This document shows, piece by piece, positions 8,280-15,754 of a stretch of DNA of 35,817 bases; position 1 is the stretch's first letter; each line of letters starts with the position of its first letter. The DNA comes from Phormidesmis priestleyi ULC007 (GTDB lineage: Bacteria > Cyanobacteriota > Cyanobacteriia > Leptolyngbyales > Leptolyngbyaceae): positions 1-35,817 of the forward strand of contig NZ_MPPI01000046.1 of assembly GCF_001895925.1 (NCBI RefSeq), in the 5' to 3' direction. The notes under the pieces are model-generated. The model did not search any database and had not been told where the DNA came from. It was given only the letters and a program-made list of their open reading frames with translations. Made by a program: the position numbers and the translations under genes.

Positions 8280-8636
8280 TTGCCGTTCTGTCTCGCTTTC
8301 CCAAATCTCCGACCAATCGAGTTTCCACTGGCTGAGTAGTCGCTGAAGATTCACTAGTTCAGTCGCGTCAACCTCTAAGTTAATGCTGGGGACGAGCTAC
8401 TCAATGAAGAGCTGACTCTCTCTGACCAGATGTTTTGCGACCTGCTCATCTGTTCCACTCTCAGCCAGGGTTTGAATCCGCGTCAAGTTCAAGGCGAAGC
8501 TCTCCCATTGAGCTGAATGACTCGCTTGTAGATAACGAGATTTCAGAAGGTCAACCTTTACGAGATGGTCTGAATTGAGCCAATCTATCGGTTGCAATTT
8601 TGCCTTCACTCCACACTCGCATGAGCGGCGAGCCAA
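8280..8636 (-). pseudogene. Unknown gene with internal amber stop, 3' end removed by IS1-A
   Basis: A frame from ATG 8636 (MARRSCECGVKAKLQPIDW) runs to a TAG at 8397-8399, 79 aa. The same frame then continues for another 39 codons (LVPSINLEVD... to ETERQ) right up to the IS boundary at 8279/8280. I read this as one gene with a premature amber codon and a 3' end lost at the IS. The 5' end overlaps the DUF4351 gene by 31 bp, which suggests coupling. The product is helical and soluble. No family is recognised. Confidence 0.55.
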
Positions 8637-9487
8637 GCACTTAAGTCCGTCCCACTCGAAAAGTCTAACAATGCCTCGCCCAACTCCTCCAGTTGTGCCA
8701 AAGGCAACTCTGCAATTTGAGATTTCACAGCATCCGAAACGGTTCCCACCCGTTTAGTTAATAGTCGTAAGATCAGCGATCGCTCCGCCTGCTCTCCAGT
8801 CCGTTGTTCCCATTCCAAAAATGCTTCCGATAATGCCATCAGTGCCTCCCGTCCTGTAAAGTCCTCATTACCGCCTACGTCTATCTTAACCTTCCAACTT
8901 GCCAGCAGTCTCAAAATTCCATTCCGACGCGGATGGGTCGGTGGCAACGCCAGCACCTCCCGAATCGCTCGCTCTTGCGTCTCATCTCGACCCAAAATTC
9001 GCACCCACAGAGTCTCTTCCGTCTCTGGAAGTTGGTCGATCGCCACGATCGCCGTCTTAAAGAGGTCTGAAAGAAAGTAGACTCCTGGCAGCCAATCCGA
9101 TTTGACGACTCCACCCACTTCACTGAGCAGTGGCTTAGACGTAGTTGCTGCCAAAACCCACAGCATCGGCAGTGCATCTTCGGGTAGGACATCGAGCTGC
9201 GCCTTGCGCCGTTCGTCTTCCTGTATCCAGACCAGCTTCATCACCGAGACCCGGACATCGGTTCGCGTGGGTGTATTCCGATAGGGTTCAAACAGGCAAG
9301 GTTTCTGCACCATACGTCCTAGAAGTCCCAAATCATCAGTTTGAGCCGCTTCCGAATTAGGCACAAACCACAGGTCAACAAACTTTGCTTCTCCTGGAAT
9401 TTCATACTGACGTTGCACGGTGTCGATCGGGGCGAGAAACTCTTCTAAATATTGCTTGGATAGTTGATCAAACGTATTTTGAGCCAT
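8606..9487 (-). CDS. DUF4351-domain protein, Rpn/PD-(D/E)XK-like
   Basis: The protein is 293 aa and looks like the many cyanobacterial proteins annotated as Rpn-family putative nucleases or transposases with a C-terminal DUF4351. The C-terminal part (residues about 235-293: ERSLILRLLTKRVG, then LEELGEALLDF) is DUF4351. The N-terminal part (FVDLWFVPN about 37-45; KLVWIQEDERRK about 86-97) matches the nuclease-like half of such proteins, although I cannot point to a full D-E-K active site. The start at 9487 has the typical MAQNTFDQL. The family's role is unclear. It probably shared transcription with the decayed gene at 8280-8636. Confidence 0.75.
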   Translation of the reverse strand: MAQNTFDQLSKQYLEEFLAPIDTVQRQYEIPGEAKFVDLWFVPNSEAAQTDDLGLLGRMVQKPCLFEPYRNTPTRTDVRVSVMKLVWIQEDERRKAQLDVLPEDALPMLWVLAATTSKPLLSEVGGVVKSDWLPGVYFLSDLFKTAIVAIDQLPETEETLWVRILGRDETQERAIREVLALPPTHPRRNGILRLLASWKVKIDVGGNEDFTGREALMALSEAFLEWEQRTGEQAERSLILRLLTKRVGTVSDAVKSQIAELPLAQLEELGEALLDFSSGTDLSAWLAAHASVE

Positions 9488-9707
9488 GTCATTGAGGAAA
9501 CAACGGTAGAGGGATCAGGATCAATAACAGCGGTCGATCAACCCGATGTGGCGTAATTTTGCTCAGGTTAGCGATCCCAATCTTACAGATTAGAACGCGT
9601 TCTGGGTGTAGAGAGGACAAATTGCCTGAACAGCCAATGCTTCTGCTGCTGACCAATCAGAAAACGAAGGTTGTTGACCCCATCGAGTCAGCATTCCGCC
9701 TTACTTA

Positions 9708-9754
9708 TTTCTTGTGTAATGAGGGAGCAATATCGCTCTCTTTTACACAAGAAA
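9708..9754. repeat. Long hairpin within the 9488-9975 intergenic stretch
   Basis: TTTCTTGTGTAA (9708-9719) pairs perfectly with 9743-9754. After one bulged T the stem continues with GAGGGAGC (9721-9728) against GCTCTCTT (9735-9742), two of the pairs being G-T, around a 6-nt loop. The total is 20 paired positions. No T run follows on either strand. It could be a folded repeat element or an RNA processing or termination signal. The rest of 9488-9975 shows no convincing gene. Confidence 0.7.
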
Positions 9755-9975
9755 ATCCTGTAGGACTCGCTCTCAATCTTTTGTAAAAGCACGTCCTCGC
9801 CTAAGTTGAAATCTGCGGTGCTGGCAATTCCTACTCTTCAACATCCAAATTTGCTGCCCTGAGCTTTAATCTAAGCATCGCGTTTTCAACGGTGCTTTTC
9901 TTGTGAACGTCACGGCATCCATATCCAGGAAATTGACGATCGCTGACTCCACCACTTGGTTTAGATTGAGTCCGG

Positions 9976-10212
9976 TTAATCAGACTCTTCTACCTCGATC
10001 GAGCCTGAATCTTGCAACGCTCTCTTCTGCTGCACCGCTTGGACGATTGCCGCCCGTATGAAACTTGCCCGCTCCTCAGTCGGCATCAATTCCAACTCGT
10101 CATCGATCGACTGTGGCAGACGCACTCCACGAACTTTCTTGGACAGCGGTTCTGCACCGATTTGGGTGAAAGTGCCACCCTGAGATCGCTGGTGTGGATT
10201 CTTTAACGGCAT
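9976..10212 (-). CDS. Small putative DNA-binding protein (ribbon-helix-helix-like), 78 aa
   Basis: The product has a basic N-terminus (KNPHQRSQGG) and a central VRGVRLPQSIDDEL followed by two helices (EERASFIRAAIVQAVQQK) and an acidic tail. A beta strand followed by two helices of this size fits the ribbon-helix-helix fold used by plasmid copy-control and autoregulatory repressors, but the call is from pattern only. Its promoter overlaps a palindromic site (10238-10249) that recurs at 10312-10325, as expected for an autoregulator that also controls the divergent gene at 10406. Confidence 0.6.
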   Translation of the reverse strand: MPLKNPHQRSQGGTFTQIGAEPLSKKVRGVRLPQSIDDELELMPTEERASFIRAAIVQAVQQKRALQDSGSIEVEESD

Positions 10213-10237
10213 GAGTTGATGGAAACGAGTAGCACCA

Positions 10238-10275
10238 TGTTAACACGCTTATAAAATCGCTCACTGCAATCACAA
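10238..10275 (-). promoter_or_regulatory. Promoter and operator of the small DNA-binding gene
   Basis: On the minus strand TTGTGA (10270-10275) and TATAAG (10248-10253) are 16 bp apart. TGTTAACACGCT (10238-10249) overlaps the -10 box and lies 26 bp before the start codon at 10212. It matches the palindrome at 10312-10325 over 11 bases. Confidence 0.5.
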
Positions 10276-10311
10276 ATACTTATCATTAAAAACCTTAAAC
10301 AGTTGCGGGAT

Positions 10312-10325
10312 GCGTGTTAACACGC
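10312..10325. promoter_or_regulatory. Perfect 14-bp palindrome, putative operator
   Basis: GCGTGTTAACACGC is its own reverse complement. It lies in the divergent intergenic region, 70 bp from the related half-copy at 10238-10249, and is followed by an AT-rich patch that could be the -10 region of the plus-strand gene at 10406. Two related sites flanking divergent starts fit a dimeric repressor. Confidence 0.65.
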
Positions 10326-10345
10326 TAAAATAAAAGCATAAACCA

Positions 10346-10384
10346 AAGGCACCTGCCGAAGTCGCTAAACCCAACAGGTGCCTT
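10346..10384 (+). promoter_or_regulatory. Leader hairpin upstream of the split gene
   Basis: AAGGCACCTG (10346-10355) pairs with CAGGTGCCTT (10375-10384), a perfect 10-bp stem with a 19-nt loop. It sits between the operator and the ribosome site AAGGAG (10393-10398). No T run follows, so it may be a leader structure rather than a terminator. Confidence 0.55.
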
Positions 10385-10471
10385 ACTCCAACAAGGAGCT
10401 TTACCATGATGCCACTTTACATTGACACCGAGAACGTCGAGCAATCGCTCAATACGGCGGCAACGGAATTA

Positions 10472-11865
10472 GTTAGTGTCACGAATTATTCGCGCTGAGG
10501 AGCGAGGGGAGAAAAGGGCTTAGAACGGGGAAGCCCCTCGAAGCAGGAGCCCTTCCATGACGATCGCAGAACGAGAACAACAAATTCTCAGAGTTCGACA
10601 GCAAGGTGTGCATCCGGAACTGGAAGCAGCACTTGCAGAGCAATTACGAAGGGAAGTGGTGAACACGGTCAAACAGGTGTTGGAAGGGGCGTTACGAGAG
10701 GAAGTGACGGAGTTTCTGAAGCACCTGGAGGGCAAGAAACCGTACCGCTCCGGGTACTATGAGCGGCAACTGCATACGCAGTATGGAACCATCGAGAAGT
10801 TACAGGTGCCGAAGTTACGAGAACGGAACCCGGAACGCCACTGGCAGATCTTGGAACGCTATCAGCGGAGTTTGGGGAATCTACTGGATTGGCTGTGTTG
10901 CTTGTATGTCATGGGACTGTCGTTGCGAGATTTGCAAGCAGCCTTGTATTTTGTAGTAGGTCGAGTTCTATCGGTGAATGCCGTGAACCAAATCACGTTA
11001 CAAGTTCAACGACGACTGGACGCGAAACGCCAAGCGCCCTTCGAGCAAACGCCAGCGATTATCTTAGTCGATGGGGTGTGGGTAGACATCCAGTATGTGA
11101 TTGCCGATGAGTACAAGGAAGACTTATCGGGACATCTGCGGCAACGACGGCAAGTGGAAGAACGAGTCGTGCTAGCTGTGATGGCAGTCTGGGCAGATGG
11201 ACGCACAGAAGTAATCCACTACGAGGTTGCCGAAACTGAAAGTGAAGCCGCTTGGCGGGATCTATTTGCCCATCTGATTGAGCGCGGATTTGACCCCAAA
11301 GCACTAGAACTAGTCTGTAGTGATGGCAGTTTAGGACTCCCACCCGCAATTGCGGCTTACTTCCCGAATGCTCAACAACAACGCTGTATCACCCACAAAG
11401 TCAGAGGCATTGAGCGGCATCTGAACTATCAGGAACTGCCCCAAGTAGACGCACAACAACAACAACAACAACAACCGCTCAAACTCACCGATGCCAAGCA
11501 ACAACGGCGCTTTGAAATCACGAGTGATGCTTATGATATTTTCGAGGCAGTGGATGTCAACCAAGCACACGACCGCTTGCAAGACTTTGCTCAAAAGTGG
11601 CAATCACGCGAACCCGATGCAGTGCGTACCTTCCTCAACGATAGTGAACTCACCCTGACCTTCTATCAATTCCCTCACGACCTCCATCGCCATATTCGGA
11701 CTACGAATCACTTGGAGCGCTTGTTCCGTGAGTTTCGTGCCAAGTCAGATGAAATCGGGGCATTCCCGAATGAAATGAGTTGTCTGACCGTTTTGTGTAT
11801 GGTGGTAGAGCGGGATCATGCTAAACATGACCGCAAATCCTCCGCGAATAATTCGTGACACTAAC
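10472..11865 (+). mobile_element. IS256-family insertion sequence (about 1394 bp)
   Basis: A perfect 23-bp inverted repeat bounds the element: 10472-10494 and 11843-11865, starting GTTAGTGTCACGAATT on both ends. The first four bases may be chance. No 8-9 bp target duplication is visible, which is unusual for the family and suggests a deletion next to one end. It encodes one transposase and splits the gene at 10406-12194. Confidence 0.9.
10557..11858 (+). CDS. IS256-family (mutator-type) transposase, 433 aa
   Basis: DDE transposase of the mutator-like group. Motifs in order: N-terminal helical region with EEVTEFLKHLEGKKPYRSGY, first Asp in IILVDGVWVD (residues about 168-177), second Asp in LVCSDGSLGL, and the Glu in TTNHLERLFREFR near residue 387. 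Length is normal. The start at ATG 10557 follows shortly after the left inverted repeat, and the C-terminus overlaps the right one. A run of seven glutamines near residue 302, encoded by a CAA repeat (11455-11475), lies in a loop-like region and may vary in copy number. Confidence 0.95.
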   Translation: MTIAEREQQILRVRQQGVHPELEAALAEQLRREVVNTVKQVLEGALREEVTEFLKHLEGKKPYRSGYYERQLHTQYGTIEKLQVPKLRERNPERHWQILERYQRSLGNLLDWLCCLYVMGLSLRDLQAALYFVVGRVLSVNAVNQITLQVQRRLDAKRQAPFEQTPAIILVDGVWVDIQYVIADEYKEDLSGHLRQRRQVEERVVLAVMAVWADGRTEVIHYEVAETESEAAWRDLFAHLIERGFDPKALELVCSDGSLGLPPAIAAYFPNAQQQRCITHKVRGIERHLNYQELPQVDAQQQQQQQPLKLTDAKQQRRFEITSDAYDIFEAVDVNQAHDRLQDFAQKWQSREPDAVRTFLNDSELTLTFYQFPHDLHRHIRTTNHLERLFREFRAKSDEIGAFPNEMSCLTVLCMVVERDHAKHDRKSSANNS

Positions 11866-12271
11866 AATATGTAGATGCAGGCATCTCCGCCACCAAGCTT
11901 GGAAAATCCCTAATTCAGCACCAGATCGGCTTGCAAGACATCCGATCGGAAAAAGTGAACTTCCAAAAAGCCGTCGTCAAAACGGAGATCGCCCTGACTG
12001 AGCTTTCAGAATTACATCTCAAGCTGGGCTATCAAAATGCGTTTCTCCCAGTTCTAGAGCAGGATTACATCCATCGCCTCGCCGAAGCTCAAAGCAAAGC
12101 CGAACTCTCGCAGCGCAAAGCGATGGCTCACCAGCACGAAGTTGAAATGAAATACCCCACGATCGACGTTCAAACCCAGCAGATTGTCGCCTAAGCCAAA
12201 GTCCCTAGCGACGTTATCAGCCCTGCTAGGGGCATCTTTCCCAACCCCTTGCACAGATAGGAATTGGAGCT

Positions 12272-14392
12272 ATGGTATCACTCACCTCCTTCAGAAACGC
12301 AGGTCAGCACATCAGTCTCGTCGGGTTTCTCGGCAGCGCGATCGCCCTCATCACCTCGACGACGATTTACGACAATTCAAAGATTGCCAGTCTCTCAACG
12401 CTATCCGGTACGCTCTCCCTATTTGCGTGCGTCAGGATTGAGCGGAGCCACGATCACGCACGCCTCAAGCAAGAGCTAGAAGCCAAAACCGACACGCTCC
12501 TCAGGCTGGAACACGAACTCAGAGACGTAGACTATCAGCGCAGCCAGCTTTCCACTCAACTCAAACCCTATCTCACCCATGACGGCATTCCCGTCGATAT
12601 CCACGCCCTCAATTCCAACAACGAGTCTCTCCGGCGCGAGTTGAGCAACGTGGAGCAACGCCTGAGCGATGCCTCTCTCCAGCTAGCTGCCGTGCGAGAC
12701 GAGCGAGAATCCTTGAAGCAGGACTCCGATCTGTTGAGAAAAGAGGTGGCGATTGCTGAAGGAAACAAAGCTTACTGGAAACAGACCTTCGATCGAGTGC
12801 TCACCGACCACGAGACAGAAGTCGAGACGCTCACTGCCAAAGTGAACGAGTTGAATTTAGAGAACATCCACTTCAAAGCCCAGTTTGCAACTGTGGATGA
12901 AGTGGCGAAACTCCGCGCCAACCATGAGCTATACGAGATTCAAAGCAAGCTGAGAGATCTCAACGATCAATACTTTCAAACCGCAACTCTCTACAACTCA
13001 GCGGTCGCCGATCTCAAGAAGCTCAATGCCGATTATGTGGACGAGTTCACCGAGTTAAACGAAGCCGTTTCCAAGGGAATTCCGAATGCGTTCCAGAGCG
13101 TATTAGATGCCCGCGACCAGGAGTTGATGCGGCTCTCAGGGCATCTCAGCGTGCTGTTGCAGCCGCAATACTTTGAAGCCATCGGAGAATACGAGCGAGC
13201 GAATCGGCTGATCAAAACCCTGTGGGAGAGTGAACAGTGCATCTGCTTAGATGCCTCTGAAATCGTGCCGTACAGCGACCAAACTGGGTTTGACGTGTAT
13301 TTCAACCTGCGCGATCGCAAAAGCAGAGGGCAAGCTTTTATTGAGGGACTGAACGATCGCGGGAACGAGTTCTCGATCGTCTGTGGCTGCATCAAAGACC
13401 TAAAGTTTGAATACGACCGCATCAACCCGCACCGGATCAAAACAGCGATGGTATTTCGCAAAGCTCAAAAGGCGGAATCGAAAGCCACGATCGATAAACT
13501 CTGGATTCCGACGGCTCAATTTGAGAAAGTCTACAAGCTACTCAAAAAACCCGTCAGCCGCATTATGGGTTCGACGGGCGAAGGAAAAGGAATTTTTGTC
13601 AACCTGCTGCTGGCGATCGAGGCGAACCAGCTCGCCCCAACCTTCACCCGTCTCCACGACCCGATGGACGGCTCCAGCGAAGACTATTGGCAGATTTCCA
13701 AGGCTTCTAAAGGCACCTCAGCAACGAAGAAAGCCGTCAAAGCCTTTGTCTCAGAATTCAAGCACCGTTTAGAGAATGGCATTTCTGAACCCAACACGCT
13801 AGATGTGTTTGATGAAATTGACATCGTTGCAGACAGCGATTCCTCCATTAACAAAGACTTCCTCTCGTGCTCAAAGGGAATGCGGCACAACGGCATGAGA
13901 GCGTATCTGATTGGTCAGTCTCCGAGTGTGGGCAAAAAGTTTTGGGAATGGGCAGACATGGACAATTTTAACTGTGTCTATTTTGGGACGGCGATCATCA
14001 CGGCGATCGACAAAACACCCGCCCTAAAATCTCAAGCATCTGCGCTGAAGAAGAATTATGACAAGTTGAGAGAATTTTGTGACAAACAAAATGAAGACCT
14101 GGATCTAGAGGGTGGCAATCAGTACCGTTTAGGGCTGCTCGTCACGAGTGGAAAAGCAACGTTTTTTGAACTGCCGAGCGCAGATTCAATTCCTTGCAAC
14201 TGGTCAAAATTGACGGAAGAATCAGCAGCGATCCAATCTCCTTTTGAGGGTCAACGAACATCTGAACCGACTCAGATAGAATGCCCTGAATGCGGGTCAG
14301 TCAACGTAAGAAACAAGGGGAAGACTAAAGACGGCAACAGTAACTACATGAAATGTAAGAACTGTGAGCACAATTTCAAGGTCAGTTTGTAG
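12272..14392 (+). CDS. Membrane-anchored coiled-coil P-loop ATPase with C-terminal zinc ribbon, 706 aa
   Basis: I cannot assign a named family. Visible order: two hydrophobic segments (residues about 13-29 and 39-54), a long coiled coil (about 60-290, many Glu/Lys/Leu), then an ATPase core with Walker A GSTGEGKG near 432-439 and Walker B LDVFDEIDIV near 510-519. YLIGQSPS near 546-553 could be a sensor strand. A zinc ribbon (CPEC at 670, CKNC at 695) ends the protein. Walker A carries Gly where Thr/Ser usually follows the Lys, as in some VirD4/FtsK/Zot-like translocases. A role in DNA or protein transport at the membrane is inference. The ATG at 12272 follows a GGAG site. It probably formed an operon with the split gene just upstream. 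Confidence 0.75.
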   Translation: MVSLTSFRNAGQHISLVGFLGSAIALITSTTIYDNSKIASLSTLSGTLSLFACVRIERSHDHARLKQELEAKTDTLLRLEHELRDVDYQRSQLSTQLKPYLTHDGIPVDIHALNSNNESLRRELSNVEQRLSDASLQLAAVRDERESLKQDSDLLRKEVAIAEGNKAYWKQTFDRVLTDHETEVETLTAKVNELNLENIHFKAQFATVDEVAKLRANHELYEIQSKLRDLNDQYFQTATLYNSAVADLKKLNADYVDEFTELNEAVSKGIPNAFQSVLDARDQELMRLSGHLSVLLQPQYFEAIGEYERANRLIKTLWESEQCICLDASEIVPYSDQTGFDVYFNLRDRKSRGQAFIEGLNDRGNEFSIVCGCIKDLKFEYDRINPHRIKTAMVFRKAQKAESKATIDKLWIPTAQFEKVYKLLKKPVSRIMGSTGEGKGIFVNLLLAIEANQLAPTFTRLHDPMDGSSEDYWQISKASKGTSATKKAVKAFVSEFKHRLENGISEPNTLDVFDEIDIVADSDSSINKDFLSCSKGMRHNGMRAYLIGQSPSVGKKFWEWADMDNFNCVYFGTAIITAIDKTPALKSQASALKKNYDKLREFCDKQNEDLDLEGGNQYRLGLLVTSGKATFFELPSADSIPCNWSKLTEESAAIQSPFEGQRTSEPTQIECPECGSVNVRNKGKTKDGNSNYMKCKNCEHNFKVSL

Positions 14393-14530
14393 CGCCCATA
14401 ATGTTGGGCAAGAGATTAGGCACGGTTAGGCACCTGCCCAACACACCTCCAAAATCCTTGATGCGTATAGCCTCTAGGATTGGGCAAAAAGTGGGCAGCG
14501 CTCCATGTTGGTTAAATGGGCATCGCCCAA
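14391..14530. repeat. Cluster of TTGGGCA-type motifs with a 9-bp inverted pair
   Basis: TTGGGCA or TGGGCA occurs at 14404-14410, 14480-14486, 14492-14497 and 14517-14522, and in reverse at 14435-14441 and 14525-14530. TGTTGGGCA (14402-14410) and its reverse complement (14435-14443) are perfect. Between them GTTAGGCAC is nearly duplicated. Such a mix of direct and inverted short motifs after the ATPase gene fits a protein-binding region: operator, partition site or secondary origin. The hairpin at 4862-4917 carries the same TGGGCA hexamer. Confidence 0.65.
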
Positions 14531-14578
14531 TCACGTTAAGAAATGCCTGTTGATTAGTGTTAGGAGAAATCGATCATC

Positions 14579-14722
14579 ATGTACGGAACTCGAAATTCGT
14601 CAATCAAGGTTATGCTATTAAGCTTTTTGGCAGGCTGGATATTTGGCACGTTCTTTAACGTCATCCCCAAATCCTCATTCCCTTGGCAGCCATCGCAATC
14701 AACTAACTTTAAGAAGGGGTAG
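14579..14722 (+). CDS. Small hydrophobic protein, 47 aa
   Basis: ATG at 14579 with AGGAGA 11 bp upstream. MLLSFLAGWIFGTFFNVIP forms one membrane segment (residues about 12-30), followed by a polar tail. First of three closely spaced small frames. No family recognised. Confidence 0.5.
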   Translation: MYGTRNSSIKVMLLSFLAGWIFGTFFNVIPKSSFPWQPSQSTNFKKG

Positions 14723-14725
14723 ACA

Positions 14726-14845
14726 GTGCGTAACTTTTTGAGAATCCTGCTCACCTATCTAGTTCAGTTTTGTGGTGCCTCAATCGCGGAGTTTGCCATA
14801 CGTTCTAGGGACGCGCGATCGCCCACCTTAATTCCCACCAAGTAG
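14726..14845 (+). CDS. Small hydrophobic protein, 39 aa
   Basis: GTG at 14726, 3 bp after the previous stop, with GAAGGGG about 7 bp upstream. FLRILLTYLVQFCGASIA forms a membrane segment near the N-terminus, followed by an Arg-rich tail. Spacing and ribosome site support translation. Function unknown. Confidence 0.45.
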   Translation: MRNFLRILLTYLVQFCGASIAEFAIRSRDARSPTLIPTK

Positions 14846-14850
14846 CATGA

Positions 14851-15048
14851 ATGGCGAAGTGGATATCAATTCCCAGGCGTGAAGAAATTATTAGACAAGC
14901 CCAATGGGAAGAAATCGAAGCTTTTGTTAAGGGAAATTTTTGGCTCCCTAGACGCTGCTCTTACCCAAATCGTACCTGCACTTTTACAGAAAAGAATGAA
15001 CGTTATTCTTCATTCGTCACGACAAGAACTTCTAGAGCGGCTGGGTAA
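14851..15048 (+). CDS. Small basic hypothetical protein, 65 aa
   Basis: ATG at 14851, 5 bp after the previous stop. Begins MAKWISIPRREEIIRQAQ, contains EEIEAFVKGNFW, and is basic overall with two cysteines. Third of the tightly packed trio. No family recognised, and it could also be a gene remnant. Confidence 0.4.
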   Translation: MAKWISIPRREEIIRQAQWEEIEAFVKGNFWLPRRCSYPNRTCTFTEKNERYSSFVTTRTSRAAG

Positions 15049-15112
15049 TTGAGGATATCAGAGCAACGGTTGAATTTTCAGATGAATTGGGCGGAGCCTG
15101 ATTCATCTTCGT

Positions 15113-15394
15113 CTAACCCACGTTCGGCAGCGCACTGTTTTCCGAATCACCAAGCATTTGAGCTTGAGTGAATGCCTGGGCAATTTCAGATAAGGGACAA
15201 TTCAGCATCTCGCAAAGAACCTGCATCTGCTGAGGAGTAAATCTTGGAACGTTACGTCCTGTCTCCCACGCACTGACAGTTTGAGGACTCACTACCAATG
15301 CCTTCGCCAAGTCTTCTTGACGAATACTTTTTTTACGACGTTGAAAGTGCAGCCAATCGCCAAAAGTCATAGGAGTAGAAATAGACGGATTCAT
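15113..15394 (-). CDS. XRE-family (Cro/CI-like) transcriptional regulator, 93 aa
   Basis: Helix-turn-helix protein. The HTH reads IRQEDLAKALVVSPQTVSAW (residues about 24-43), followed by ETGRNVPRFT and a helix that ends the domain, the usual layout of a single-domain XRE repressor. Start at 15394; an internal ATG at 15370 is possible. It is transcribed away from the 15755-18570 unit and shares a 360-bp divergent region with it that carries inverted repeats, so it is likely to control that unit and itself. Confidence 0.85.
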   Translation of the reverse strand: MNPSISTPMTFGDWLHFQRRKKSIRQEDLAKALVVSPQTVSAWETGRNVPRFTPQQMQVLCEMLNCPLSEIAQAFTQAQMLGDSENSALPNVG

Positions 15395-15477
15395 GCCGGA
15401 ACTAGGAAGCTTAGCTTAAGAATATCCCAACACTCAGCTTACACGGTAAAAATTTCAATTGTCCATATTTTTGCAGC

Positions 15478-15532
15478 TTTGATCCACTAGGAAACTCTAC
15501 ACTTATAGAACTATCTGCTGGAGTGGATCAAA
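15478..15532. promoter_or_regulatory. 10-bp inverted repeat pair in the divergent region, putative operator
   Basis: TTTGATCCAC (15478-15487) and its reverse complement GTGGATCAAA (15523-15532) are 35 bp apart. A second palindrome, TTTGCTA-GA-TAGCAAA, lies at 15580-15595. Both are between the XRE gene and the 15755 unit and are candidate binding sites for the regulator. Confidence 0.5.
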
Positions 15533-15754
15533 ATATTCTTCTAAAAATGAATTCTGCTTGGATGATCTGACTTTTATTTTTTGCTAGATAGCAAACTTAA
15601 CAGATAAGCGATCACACCCATTCTCAGAGCAAGAGAAAATAAACCTCTATTATGTAGCTATGGTGTAGATAGCGATCGATCTAAAGGTGAAGCGACTCAC
15701 TTCTGGGTACGATTGTGGAAATCCTGGTTCAATTCAAAACAGTGCTCCGTTCAT

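Larger units (their letters stand above)
10406..12194 (+). pseudogene. Unknown gene split by an IS256-type element
   Basis: The 5' part starts at ATG 10406 with a good ribosome site and reads MMPLYIDTENVEQSLNTAA up to 10471. The 3' part resumes after the IS (11868-12194): YVDAGISATKLGKSLIQ, then a long charged helix (residues rich in Glu, Lys, Gln) ending at TAA 12192-12194, 108 codons. Both parts have the same style and no other gene lies between. Simple removal of the IS does not restore the frame, so a few bases were lost on insertion. The product was about 130 aa, mainly helical, unknown. It is 77 bp upstream of the membrane ATPase and was probably its operon partner. Confidence 0.65.

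Noticed and set aside
9559-9786. 75-aa plus-strand frame
   Set aside because: It runs through the long hairpin at 9708-9754 and has no ribosome site or protein-like pattern.
11455-11475. CAA repeat as a CRISPR-like or tandem-repeat locus
   Set aside because: Simple trinucleotide run inside the transposase reading frame.
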